DNA of 64,000 nt from Agroathelia rolfsii (Eukaryota > Basidiomycota > Agaricomycetes > Amylocorticiales > Amylocorticiaceae). The stretch spans positions 3,286,001 to 3,350,000 of the forward strand of contig JABRWF010000006.1 in the NCBI GenBank assembly GCA_018343915.1, read 5' to 3'. Position 1 is the first letter of the stretch. The number at the start of each line of letters is the position of its first letter. The translations under genes were made by a program, and so were the position numbers. Below, piece after piece: positions 22,342 through 34,523 of this stretch. The notes under the pieces were generated by a model. The model was not told the origin of the DNA. It searched no databases and saw only the letters and a list, made by a program, of their open reading frames with translations.

Positions 22342-25300
22342 TTGTGGAATCTGATGGTGGGTTCGGTGAAGGTGTAACCGGCGACTATGTGGGATATATC
22401 TCTAGATATGTAGGATCCAACGGTGCCGCACAAAGCGCGCGACAGAGAGAAGGGAAGATGGACGAGAGGGAGAGACGCGGTTGGAAAGAGAGAGAGGAGG
22501 AGGATGGATGGAGACGTGCGTGACGGCGAAACTTTATATTCACAAATGATTTATCTATAGACCAATCTTAGGTAAGCGTGCACTAGCCGGATGCCGCATT
22601 GGCCACCTGCTATTCTTAGCCTTGCTATCCCCTCCGAGGCCCTGCGTCGTCCTGTCCTGCGCACTGCGCCGTGCGCCTTGTCGCGTCCGTAAGAGGAGAG
22701 ATACGCATCATTGCATCCATCTCCGGACCAAGTCCTGCGCCCAAGGGCGGGAGGGGCCTTGGCAGTGGCAGTGAGGCCAAGGCTAAGCGTACAGAGCACG
22801 GAAGAACGGCCAACAAGGAAGCATCCCGTCATTAGTCCGTCTCCCCTCCCACTCGCCTCTTCCCTGAGCAACGCAATCAATATATAGAACCGGCAACATC
22901 CTCGTTGCTTGGCCCATTTTGCCCCTGCCTTCCCCACGCCTACAGACCAACCATAAGCTGAGAATTTTTCATTATTTTTTATTTTTCCTGCGCCGTGGTC
23001 ATATGCACACCCCGGAACATCGACGTGCATCATCGAATTCAATGAACTCGTGTCTTGCCAGAACAGACTTCATAAATGACGTTCTGTGCTAATATCGTCC
23101 TACCCTTCGCCACTGACGACACACAATCCATTCAATCCGGCACATGTCATTCTCGTGGCACATCCGTCTAGCAGATCCTGCCTCGGCTCTTCCCTGTTTA
23201 ACGGCTCAATATACTGGCCTAGTTCAACAACCTACCACAATGATAACCACAGATCGACAATGCAATGCCACACGGAGATGTTGAAACCAAACACAACGCA
23301 ACTCGGATTTCATATATTCATTTATATCATCAACCTATAGACTTTCGGCGGCGTCGTCATCCCGTATTACGGCAATCACTCAGAACACCTGCAAATGCCT
23401 CAAACGGACAAGCCCCGTTCGGAAATACCCATTTCGAGAATGTGTCCTTTGTCCTCCGCGGCGGATCCTGTCAGTCGATGCCGTCGGCAGATGCGGCAAC
23501 ACAAGCTTCAATTCCCTCCCCCCTTTTTTTTGGGAATCCGGGACGGAGGAGAGAAGACCAAATTTAGCCCCCTCGTCAAATGTAACAAACGTCGTCAACA
23601 TGCAGCTCACGCGCGCACTTGCTTCATAGTGGCACTAATACACCGTCTGAGGTTAAGGGCTATATATACACTTGGAACACTTCCAGCTGTTCACTGCAAT
23701 TCAACTTTTTTTTTTTTTACACACATCTATTTTCGTGGAGGAAGGGCTGAAAATACAATCCATCCACGCAGACGCATCATGCGCGTCATTTCTCATCCAA
23801 TGATCCTCCGTCCTAATCTTAGCTTAATTCATTGGCGCGTCAAATAGATGGCTGAGGGAAACAAAAAGTGAAACGACCTAATTAAGCGCTCGCTCAAATT
23901 CATCCGCCGCCGCGTATAGCGCACAACACCTGGTACACCACTTTTGACTCGACTGAGTGTGCCTTGCATCAAAAATACTTGCTTACCATGCATCATGCGC
24001 CGTATGCTCTTGGTGTTCAACATCAAGGCACTTTTTTTCCCTCCTTACGTTGTCCCAAAGCAATGATAATAAAGCATCCACCAATCGGATGTTCCTAGAT
24101 TATGCCGAAGGAAACGAATCAAGATAAAAAAGATCCCATCATTCATTTCTTCCTTTTATTATTTTTTGGGGTGTTTTGCTGTTGATGGGTACGCGAGAAC
24201 ATCGGCATAAGCGCCCAATACAAGGGTGAACAGCTCCTTGACAACTTAAAGATGGAGATCATAATATGTAAGTACCGGTCTCATCACACTTTTGGAATCC
24301 ACTGAAAGAAAAACTTTGAGATCCAGAATCGAATGGATGAGACTGGTCCCGGCCCACTCGCATTCCGGATGGCGGACGGCGCATCCATGCGCGCTTCTTA
24401 TTCGTCAAGTTCGTCAACAAACCCAGCGCGTATGCTTCAAGCGCATCAATGTCAACATTGGTGTAACGCGTTCCACAAGTGGGCCTGTATTATTTATAGC
24501 AGCGACTAATGAAACCGAAATAGATATGCGCGCCGGAATCATGGGAATCATGAGTGCACAAAGCCCATGGTAATAAGCTTAAATACAGGCGCTCCTATGC
24601 CAACATTACGAATGAAGTCGAGCCAAACTTTTTCACTCTAGTAAACATCTCAGGCCTGCTGGTTAGTTGCAGCATTCCAGGCACGGTACTAAATCAGCTT
24701 GACTACTTAAACTTTCAATAATGAAATCAATCCATCGCCCCCTGACCTTTTACAAGCTAAGATGGAAAGACAACGTTACTTACTGGGCACTACTAGCTAA
24801 TCCAGGCTAGCTATCCCGGCGTGTATTGCCCTCAGCGGCACAATAATAGGTTTGTATAACAAACATAAGACAGCAGAGCCGTTGACGCCTCCCGGTTCTT
24901 ATATCCTCGGTGAGTCCGCTCAATTATAATTGCTTCCGGTAACAGCAGCTATTTGTGGTTGAGAGTCCTTATTTTGCCCCTTCTAGTAGTAGACCTAGTC
25001 AGCTAATATAAAATGGTGGCTAGATCGCAGTGCTCGGTAGTAATGCCCCTCCGTTGGCGTCTCTATCTCGGGAGGCTCGGAAGCTGGAGGTATCTTGCCA
25101 CCATACGACCAGTTAAGGCAGGATCATCGACTTGGCCGGCATTTCCAGTCACATGGCAGGTGCTAGTGTATCGCCGATGGAAGTGGCAGTAGTAGTGACC
25201 CACAATTAAATGAGGGACTAGGTCTATTGAAAAGGCTTATTGAACGTTCAACGGTCGATATCAACCTTCTGCCCTGCAAGCTGTACTCAGTACTGTACGT

Positions 25301-27480
25301 CAACTTTAGTAGGAGTGCATCTCGAATTATATTCAATAAGGGTGAAATGCAAGTTCCTAGTAGACCCTAGTTTAGATTGGTGATGATTTAAACTAGGGTT
25401 CATTTAGTGCTGAGCAAAGTGGGAAGCAGTATATTAGTCAGTTTATCAAGGACATGTGTCATGCTACTTGTCTTTCCATCTATGTTTGGACTTCTCTCTA
25501 AGGTTATAACCACCTAACACTGGGGTTTTTAAAAGAAAAGTGTCATTTCTATCAATCTTGTGACAAGTCCATTTACTTTGGATAAAGAATTTGCTAAAAA
25601 GCAATAGTCATATGATACTTACTTTTACCAATCTTTTCACTCAAAGTAAAGTGGTTGGTAGAAAAAGTGCTTTTCCTTGAGAAACTCTAGAGTGTAAGGT
25701 TATAAGCACTCTAAAAGCATGCTGCTTTCATTTCCCAATTTTACTTGTAAAGTAGGGCATATTTTCTCATTATTCAAACGGACTATCTTATAAAGCAGTT
25801 ACCATACCGGTATTACCTTAAGCTCAACCGGTATTAGGTCACCAACTAAAACTTCCATATACAAGTAGTCCCTTGGGCTTGTGCACTTTATCGTAAGTTC
25901 TCTAAGGGCATATTTTCCTTGGCATTCCCGATTATATGACCTCAAAGGGGTCTGATTGTACCATGTTTAGAGACGACTGTCGGAGCAATTTGATACATTA
26001 TATTATGTGAAACCAACATGTGCCGCTAGAGGGTCAAACGCGCAGCCCAGTAAAGTTGGCGTTCTTGATACTGTCCTTCTACAGGGAGTGTTTGTATAAT
26101 GAATAGGATACTGCTTAATTAATGTTGCTCTACTTGGGCTGGCAGAGAAACGAAATGAGAAGCTGAGGAGAATGGGGGTAGGCAGTGGATATTATGGAGG
26201 AGAGGTGCTAGAATATGATAGAGACCGGGCAGACAAATAGACCGATTAAACTCTGATGGTTCTAGCGTCAGGTCAGACAGACACGCCTTGAGTGCAAGGA
26301 AGAGACAACATAATTCAAAGTTGACAGGATAGGACCAGATCAGTCAGCCGCGTACGCGTGACGGTGTGCATGTCATGCTTGTCCAAACATCATGCATCAT
26401 GCACCATGTGCTGTCACAATTCTTTGTCAACTTTATCCCTTGTTATATGTTTCCTGTCCTTTCGCTCGCGATCGTCGACACAGATCCTCACTAGGCCTCA
26501 CTCCTTGCCATCATCTGGCTAGCCATTCTGCTAGTCGCATAGTAGATCTTTCTAGTTAACCCAACTTTCGAATAGTCTGACCGATAACATCACCACGACA
26601 GTCTCTTCTGTACCATCTTGCGCCAACTCATTTTGCGTATTTTGTCAATATGCTTAGAGCGGCCGAAAGAATACCATCCGAACAATTTCCTATCGATGCA
26701 CTAGTGATGATTTCGACTGGAATCATTTAGATCACTAGTAGACTTGTCTCGGCCGTTGCACTCATAAACATAGCGGCGCTAGTGCGATGCTTAAATTGAA
26801 TTGTATCTGACACCGTCTACCGAATCATCACCACAATGCAGTCCATAAGTCACACATCACTTAGAATAGGCGCCATTGGTTACAGATAAGCGCTTTAAAT
26901 GGTAGCGAAATTGTGTCATAGTTAATTAGACTTTGGAAGTTTTCAGGAATGATGCGGTTATCTTCATGTTTATCGAAATGGATGGCCGGTGAAATTGTCG
27001 GAGGCAAGCCGTTTGCTTTGGATCTATCCCTAGTATCTTTGAGTCCAAATTATGGGTGGAATACTAATAACTATCGTAAAAGGTATCATAGAGAGTGATA
27101 CGCATGAATGCTTCGCGTCAGGGAGGTATAATTATAATGGCAATATCAAGTCATATCTTGAGAACATACAACCGGGCAGGCAAGAGGCCGAGTAATATAC
27201 TCTAAAGGTAAAATTTTAGGCAAAAGAACCAACTCATGATCGATAATATATACACATATGGAAATATTACCATACGGGATACCGTTATTCCGGCCCTAAA
27301 AAAATGGGGGCTACCTGGTCTGGTGATATACACACCTCCAAATTGATATAAATCAATTAGAAGACCTACCGACTTGCATCTTCCTAATCCGACCCAATAT
27401 ATAAAGCCATTCAATCCCATAACACTAGCTAACCCGTTACTTCTGACTTTCAAGTTAATCGTCGATACGACTGCTTGTCC
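22342..27480. other. long intergenic stretch; no gene recognised
   Basis: About 5.1 kb lacks any ORF with recognisable domain or consistent splice pattern. The part next to the deacetylase (22440-22510) is rich in GAGAGA repeats and probably promoter sequence. 22550-23050 has a long minus-strand frame, but its residues are low-complexity Arg/Gly and no homologue is evident. 25340-25960 becomes AT-rich and resembles old repeat sequence. A decayed element could be hidden here. Confidence 0.35.
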
Positions 27481-30400
27481 ATGGCTTCATCCAATCCCCC
27501 AGGTTTTCCTTCGACGAACGACGATTTGTTCAAGATGGAAAGGGGCGACGCAGGCAGTTCATCAAGAGTTCGTCTTATCTTATGTAATCAATGCGCCAGC
27601 GAGTTAATACTACCATATGGATCGTAGAAAAGCCACCACAACCCCCCGTGCAACAGTTCAAATAAATCCGAAACCCAGGTCCGACAAATGGAGACTGATT
27701 TACCTTTCACTTGGATACTAAATGCATTCTCGACATCTCTCCAAGCGGTATGATGACCTACCTTGGTACATCTGAAATGTATAGCAACATACTCACTTCG
27801 GAAATACAGAGCCTGAATCGAGTAACCTTCGCATTTACGGGGGATGATGACATTCGAACTAGGAACCAGCAGGTTTGGATTGGGCTAAAGTATTTGCACT
27901 AGACTATAACAATGTCTTTATTCCAGGATGCTGCTAGCCTTGATGAGGGTGACACGGCGACCAATGTAGAAGAGGTTGAAGGCCAAGGTTGGCAGAGCGT
28001 ATATGAAGAACTCAAAAAATACGATGAAGGTTGGATACAGCGGAGGAGCGACCACATTGGCGATCTACAAATTTTTGTAGGTTCTCTGTTACACTGCATC
28101 TCAGTAGTCTGCTGTGTCACTGAATCCGAGTTCGTTTGACAGGCCGGTCTCTTTTCAGCGGTTCTAACGCCTTTCCTAGTCGAAATCTACGTCGAGCTGC
28201 AGCCTGATAATACTCAGCTATCTGCTCCGATCCTCGTAGATTTATCCAGGCAACTGCATTCAATCTCACTGGGTCAGGTTGCACCCGTCACTAGTGTGCC
28301 GTTGACACCTTCAGATCCCTCGAAGCGACTCACGACTGTCGCTTTGCTTTGGTTTTTAAGCCTCGTCTTATCCCTCGGCTCGGCTTTGTTTGGCCTTCTT
28401 GTTAAGCAGTGGTATCACGAGTATATTCGTTGGATCACGATTTTTCCGGTGCAACATGCCGTCCGCGTTCGGCAGTGCCGCTACAATGGTCTAAAATAAT
28501 GGCGCTCTCATACCATGCTATCAGTTATGACGGTGTTTCTGGAAGTTGCTCTGGCCCTGTTCTTTGTTGGGCTTTCACTACTGCTGTGGGAGGTCAGCGA
28601 GTTAGCTGCAAGAGTAATCACAACTGCAATTTGCACAATCCTATTTATCGCAATTTCCTGCACGGTTCTACCCACGGCTCTACCCCAGTTACCATATAGG
28701 ACATTTCTTGGGTCGTCTCTTTTATATATTGCACGTTTTGCTCGGAAGTTCTCAGTGAAATGTCTTATCGTTACAATCCGCTTCTTTGGTTCGCCGGACT
28801 CGGAAGTCGCTTCGATTGAGTATGTTGGTCATAACCCTTTCAAACATGTTCAAGAAGGGCTACGGAGACTCCGAAAAGCCCCGACATCTGTCCTAAAGGC
28901 CTCATCGGTGCATTACTGGAAAGACTATGATAGCTGGGCAAAATTGGATATGCTACATCGCTTAAATCACACTCCCGAGAAAACCGCCATTGACCAGGCC
29001 AACATTCTCGTTTGGCTCTTTACTCACGCAGGCTGCCATTTGACCAATAATCTCATTAAGCAATGCATTTCCGATGCATCTGACGTTCCACCCGCTCACC
29101 TTACGTGGGAAGAAGAAAAGAAAAACCGATGGGTGACATCTGGTCTCGAGAGAACACGTCAGAATTTCGCTATGCCATACCTTTCATTTTGCACTTTCCT
29201 TTATGGTATGATGAAGACCAACAAATCGCTGCCAAAAGGTTTCAATAAGTATGAAAACTTCGAGGATATCCTGGACGAACTCTTCCCAAAATCACTTGTT
29301 TCGCATCAGGATCAGGATGACTTTAGCGGTACGGCCTCACGTTCGCAAATCGCCTTCAATGAGAAGTCTATCTCTCGACTATCCAAAAGCATTCAGGAAC
29401 TTGACAGAAAATTCGAACACAAACTTTTGGATTACTTCATTTCCTTTATCGAAACTTTTTTGAAGTGGAGGTCATCCGATTCTTCCCTCTCCTGGCCGAG
29501 GAGTCAGGACATTCTTGATATCGTCGCTGAAATCTTGCGCATCCTCGTATTGTTCCGCTTTAGGACGGACTCTTCTTCCGAGTTAGAGCCAATCTTTTCT
29601 CCGCATTGGCTTTTGCAAAACCATTTTGGGAAAAGGATTTCCGAATGCTTGAAATCCGGCTTTGAAACGGTCGTGGGAGAGGACTTGGACAAACTTGGAC
29701 AACCGGGAAACGAGCAAACAGACATGAGCCTACGGGCCCGAGCCGAAGACAATTGTGACCGCGCGGCTACTTCTTTGGCTATAGGCGTCTCTGGCTCTTT
29801 CCTGGACGACATATACTCGGAAGGGAATCAACCCAACGGTATATTATTGAATTGATTTCTACCTGAATTGGTGACTGATAAGTGTCCTTCTCTTTCCAAA
29901 TTTTTTTTATAGATATTACAATAAAAAACATGATGCGCTCAGCAACACGCTTTATCTGTTCCTATGCACTGCGACAATCATCATCGCCTGGTCAGTCTAG
30001 CTCGAATGCAGCAATCGAAGCGGTGTCACAGAGTAACAAAGGCCGTAAAAAATTCCCTTCGGGCCGTACCCGTGTTTTTTGGAACATAGCGGATTATGTT
30101 TTTACATATTATGCCCATGCACCCGATCAAAATTTGATTCCAGACGTAGATCAATCCGGCCATAAGTCCTTCCTCAGAGCAATCGAGAAGGCTATCCAAA
30201 TCGAGATGGACGTCCGTAGTCTTTGGGAGCAAAAATCGACTAGTAATCCCATGACCAGGCCCTTATATTTATGCAACATGCCTGCTTATCTCCTTCGTTA
30301 CCGTTCATTGCTCCCTCCCCTCAGTAGCGCCGCTGGTAACGAGTCGACGAGCCTTCTAGATACCCTCAAACATGCCGATAATGACGGCGTGATAAACATT

Positions 30401-30532
30401 CAGGATATGTTGGACGAAACAAACTCCAGGCCGGATCCCAATAGTAGCCCATCACCCGCTAGAGTACGCAGGAAGTTAGAACTATGGAGGTTATTGGAGG
30501 ATCCTGATAGTACTATAAGGGATAATGATTGA
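27481..30532 (+). pseudogene. DUF6535 membrane protein with an in-frame stop
   Basis: This is a paralogue of the gene at 34524-37768. After short N-terminal exons (27481 start MASSNPPGF; exon limits up to 27809 uncertain), exon 27927-28076 encodes GWQSVYEELKKYDEGW. Main exon 28143-29838 begins with the DUF6535 core: AGLFSAVLTPFLVEIY, QLSAPILVDLSRQL and WFLSLVLSLGSALFGLLVKQW. A TAA at 28497-28499 then falls in the same frame, exactly where the family continues with a Trp-Arg block and a transmembrane pair (FLEVALALFFVGLSLLLWE). The frame continues open to 29838, and intron 29839-29912 leads to a last exon ending at 30532. Apart from that codon it looks intact, so the loss is recent, or it is an assembly error or readthrough. 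The family's function is unknown. Confidence 0.8.
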
Positions 30533-31031
30533 ACTTCTGTAATTTTGGTCTTGACGTTTTCGCATATCAATCCTTATATGTTATAGCATGTGTCATGTTT
30601 CTTGTACCTACTTACCCTCTTGTGTATTCAACGGTTTGAGTAGCACTTTAGCGTAAGCCAGGCTCGAACAAGCCACTTCTATTTCTGAAATCGGCGCAAA
30701 TCTGAGACCGCGTGTTCCAGATTCGTCTAGAAGGCCTCGGACGTGTGTTGTGTTTGGATCGAGATAATGTACACTCTGTGGCTGACTGATTGACTGACTA
30801 CTTGATCAATGGGGTTCGAGTGCGACGTGTATGTACTGAAGCAACTAATTTGACGAAAGGTCATAAAACATATATGCTTTCTGCCGTCTATTCATCAGCA
30901 TGCAAGAAAAGAAAAGGAAAATCTTTCGTGAATGGTTTTACAACATCCGCTAGCGTCTATCCATCTACTCTCCGCCCTTCCATCGCCAGCATCAACCCAT
31001 TGTGACATGGCCAACCCAAATCCAAAGCCAC
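30533..31031. other. convergent 3' region between DUF6535 and SEC13
   Basis: About 500 bp lies between two converging genes. It has a short repeat GACTGATTGACTGACTACTTG near 30782 and no coding signal. Terminator/poly(A) sequence such as AATAAA is not clear. Confidence 0.4.
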
Positions 31032-32517
31032 TTAACTCGTCATATCACTCACACACTCCCACTCGCCCTTCAAATTCTCCTTCCACAGCGTCACCTTGCC
31101 ATCCCCACAGCTGACCGCGAGGATGTTGCCCGCCAAGCTCCACGAGACGCGCCAGACCACATCGGGGAACTTGCCCTTTGCCGCCGTCGCCGAGGTGGCA
31201 GGCGTAGTGGCCGAAGCGGGCGCAGTAGTCGACGTCGCGCTCGCGCTGGGGTCGAGCAGCGTCTTGACCCACGGTGAAGAGGGTGTGTCTTTTGTCCATA
31301 TGATCACTGTTTTATCCTATTAAGAGAAAAAAGTGTTTAACTATCTAATAATATTTTGTTCCTGGAAAGAAAGAAAGAAGGGGAGGCGCATACCTGCGAA
31401 GCCGTAGCGATATAACTCCTGGGCAAGCCAATATTCGGTGCCCAGGCCACATCGCGCACCCAGTCCGTGTGGCCCTCCAGCGTCTCCTCTTCTACCCAAG
31501 ACTGGCTATCTTCGCGGAAGGCCCAGATCCGCACGAGGTTGTCACACCCGGCGGAGGCGAAACGCTTCACGGTGGGTGGGGATACTGTGGCGGGCGCCTG
31601 GCCCGGTAGGGGGTTTGATTGCGGTGCGATGAGCGAACCGGGCTGCGTGGCGGGCGCCCAGGAGACGGCGTTGCAGCCGATGGCGTGACCATTGAAGATG
31701 TCGGCGCCCCAGGTGCCGTCGTCTGTCGTAGATATGGTGAGCCGAGGGATTTTAGGCGAAGGAGGGGAGAGAAGGAGATGTACCCTTGAACGTGAGCACG
31801 GAGAGTTTGCCGTCCGATGATGCACATGCGAGCATCGCGCCGAGCTCGTGAGGGGCCCAGGATACAGAGTTGACTGCACATTGCGTACCATAAAAGGATA
31901 TCCAATCGTTAGATCACCACGCTTAGAGGTGTATTTTCAAAAAGAAAATGAAGCGCACCGGACGCAGTATGCAGGGTGTGTTCCTTGACCTTTTGCCATC
32001 CACCAGAGGGAGTTTGCTCTTTCCAAATCAACACCTTACCGTCGTATGAACACGACGCGAGGATCTGGCCGTATTTTGGGTGGGCCCAGGCGACTTGCCA
32101 AACGGGACCTGTATGCCTGTTTTTGCGTAGCAATGAAACCATGAGTACGCCATCGAGGGGATAGGGAGGTTAAGCGACACCTACCCTTTGAATGTGTGCC
32201 CCGTCTTGGCTGCCTCGCCGTCGACGACGTCAAAGACCTTGACGGTGCGATCTGAGGAGCAGGTCGCGAGGCGTTTGCCGTAGTAGTCTAGTTGGGCGTC
32301 ATGCTGTATTGGCAGGCGAGCATTACAATAGGCCGATTTCACGTCATAGCACAATCAGAGATACAGTATGGCGAGTGCCCAACAAGCAGCTGCTTACGAT
32401 CATGTCCTCATGAGCGGTCTCGATGGGCACCGAGTCGGATACGTTGACCGACGGCTATGCGACAGAGCAAAGATATTGGTATATACAACACATTAGCAGA
32501 GAAACGAAGCAGACCAT
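31032..32517 (-). CDS. SEC13: SEC13, COPII coat and nuclear pore WD40 protein
   Basis: Sec13 pairs with Sec31 in the outer COPII cage and with the Nup84/Nup107-type complex at nuclear pores. The six-bladed WD40 is recognisable throughout: HEDMI, then [18 protein letters not shown] and [22 protein letters not shown] and [63 protein letters not shown] and KTVIIWTKD. The last blade ends [19 protein letters not shown]. At least six introns occur. The best start gives an ATG-only first exon (32515-32517), intron 32455-32514, then [17 protein letters not shown]; that donor (GTCTGC) is weak, so the first exon is inferred. An Ala/Thr-rich insert (about 20 residues) lies in the last blade. Confidence 0.92.
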
Positions 32518-32742
32518 ATTGTCAAGTTATTGAAGTTGATAAGCCCCAGACCAAGTTGTTGTATAAAGCAGCAGCCAGAGACGTGTCGTGCGTCGGAGAG
32601 CGAATGGGAGCTCGCTGTTGTTGGCTCTGTCTTTTTACTTCCGGTGATGATGCGCTCACTCGGTCCAAGTGCAGTATGCTCAGGCTGCCGCCGTACTCAG
32701 AGTCGCATTACCGTGACTACTCATCTCCGTTTGTTCTCTGCC
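32518..32742. promoter_or_regulatory. divergent promoter of SEC13 and MET22-type gene
   Basis: 225 bp separates the inferred SEC13 ATG from the nucleotidase ATG on the opposite strand, so both genes must share regulatory sequence. No TATA box stands out. If the SEC13 start is elsewhere, the interval changes slightly. Confidence 0.6.
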
Positions 32743-34159
32743 ATGTCCACTAGCAATTTGCAATACGCAAGAGAGAAACAGGTTGCCATTGCAGCCGTCA
32801 GACGCGCATGTGCACTTACATCCTCTGTCTTTAACAAACTCGTTAAATCCGAGACGGCCACGAAAGGCGACAAGTCGCCTGTGACTGGTAAACATCCTGA
32901 TTAGATCATCCTTGAACAACCATACCCATAGTTTTTTTTTTCCTGGTGAAAAAATTACACAGTGGCAGACTACTCCTCCCAAGCTCTCGTCAACGCTATC
33001 CTCGCACGCGCCTTCCCAGACGATCCGATTGTAGGCGAGGAAGATGCCAGCGATCTGCGCAACAACGCCGATCCCAACGCTGTCACCCAGCGCGAGCGCA
33101 TCGTACAACTCGCCACTGAGGCCCTGCGTCAAGAGCCCTCATCAGAGCGCGGGGAAGAGGCTGCATGGGGGCTAGGAAGCGAGTTTAGCTATACGCCCAA
33201 TGATATCTTGGATGCGATCGACAGAGGGAGTCACCCTGGCGGGAGACACGGACGTGTGTATTTTGTTTCTCCCTACTATCTATGTTTACAATCTAATATC
33301 TCGCGCATATATCTGTATACAGGCATGTGGACCCTCGATCCTATCGACGGTACAAAAGGTTTCCTGCGCGGTGGCCAATACGCCGTCTGCCTCGCACTCA
33401 TCGTCGACGCACAAGTCCAGCTAGGTGTCATTGGCTGCCCAAACCTACCCTTCGACCCTACCAAGCCGGAGGGCGAGCGCGGATGCGTGTTTGTCGCAGT
33501 ACGTGGGCAGGGCGCACATCAGGTGTGTTTGTTTTTTTTCTTCCTCTCTTTCTGCCATGACGAATAACTTCTACCTTTCATCAGCTCTCTATCTCAAACC
33601 CAAGTGCACTCCCACTCCCACTTGCCATCGCTCCTGCCTCCACCCCATCATCTCTCACCTTCCTTGAATCTCTCGAGGCCGCACACTCCTCACACGCCAT
33701 CAACGAACGCATCGCGCGCCTGCTCGCCGTGACAAACCCACCGGCACGCATGGACAGCCAGGCGAAATATGCCTGTCTCGCGCGCAGCGGCACGTTTGGC
33801 ACAAGCGAGGGGAACGTATATCTGAGGATGCCGACCGGGGTAGGGTATCGTGAGAAGATCTGGGTGAATTTGATAGCTTCTATTATTATTATCATGCTGT
33901 GCTCATGCTCCTAAACTAACATATATAGGATCATGCATCAGGCAATATCCTTATCACTGAGTCCGGCGGAGTCGTCACCGACTCGCGCGGCTTACCACTC
34001 GATTTCGGATTGGGTGTGGACCTGGGTGAGAATTTCGGTGTTGTTGCCGCTGCAGGTGAAGAAGAAGAGGGTACGCATGCGCGCGTGCTGAAAGCTGTAC
34101 AAGAAGCGTTGCGCGCTGAGAAAGAGGAGAAGGAGAAGGGTGGGGAGAGTAAAATCTGA
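32743..34159 (+). CDS. 3'(2'),5'-bisphosphate nucleotidase (MET22/HAL2 type)
   Basis: The enzyme hydrolyses 3'-phosphoadenosine 5'-phosphate to AMP, protecting sulfate assimilation and RNA processing; the yeast homologue is the lithium/sodium target Hal2. Five exons (32743-32887, 32963-33253, 33323-33522, 33585-33863, 33929-34159) encode 381 residues, close to the yeast protein's 357. Visible family motifs are GDKSPVTVADY, IVGEEDASDL (metal-binding Glu/Asp), WTLDPIDGTKGFLRG (the DPxDGT metal/substrate loop) and DHASGNILITESGG (the WDHAxG loop, with the Trp encoded just before the last intron). The C-terminus is an extra Glu/Lys-rich tail. The gene starts 225 bp from SEC13 in the opposite direction. 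Confidence 0.95.
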
Positions 34160-34523
34160 TTTTTCTATCTGTATTTATTCGTGACCGGAGCCGGAGATGT
34201 AGGCAAAGGAAAATAGAATAGAGAACAATAGTGAGGGTATATAGGTCTTTTTTGCATATGCTATCGGTATGGATGTGGTAATAAACTTACCTATACCTTA
34301 TTTCGGCAAAGTTACATATTATACAATGGCGACGGGTCAGACGGATGGTTTGGATATATGCGCATGATAGGCACATAGTACTAATAAAGGGAGAAAATAA
34401 AATCGAAGGCAATACTAATAACATTGTAATTACATATATGTATGCTGGGTCACTCCAGAGTCGCCATAAAAAAGTACGTGAGCCAGTAGTGAAGCTAGTA
34501 CAGAAAGCATATACAAAATCAAA
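34160..34523. other. convergent 3' region
   Basis: 364 bp separates the nucleotidase stop from the stop of the minus-strand DUF6535 gene. No ORF or RNA gene is seen; the right end is AT-rich, fitting 3' UTR. Confidence 0.4.

Noticed and set aside
22551..23042. 163-residue minus-strand frame
   Set aside because: Low-complexity Arg/Gly content, no homology signal, and overlapped by similar-sized frames in other phases.
28492..28527. 36-nt GT-AG pair that would skip the TAA in DUF6535
   Set aside because: Shorter than any other intron here and removes the conserved Trp-containing block.
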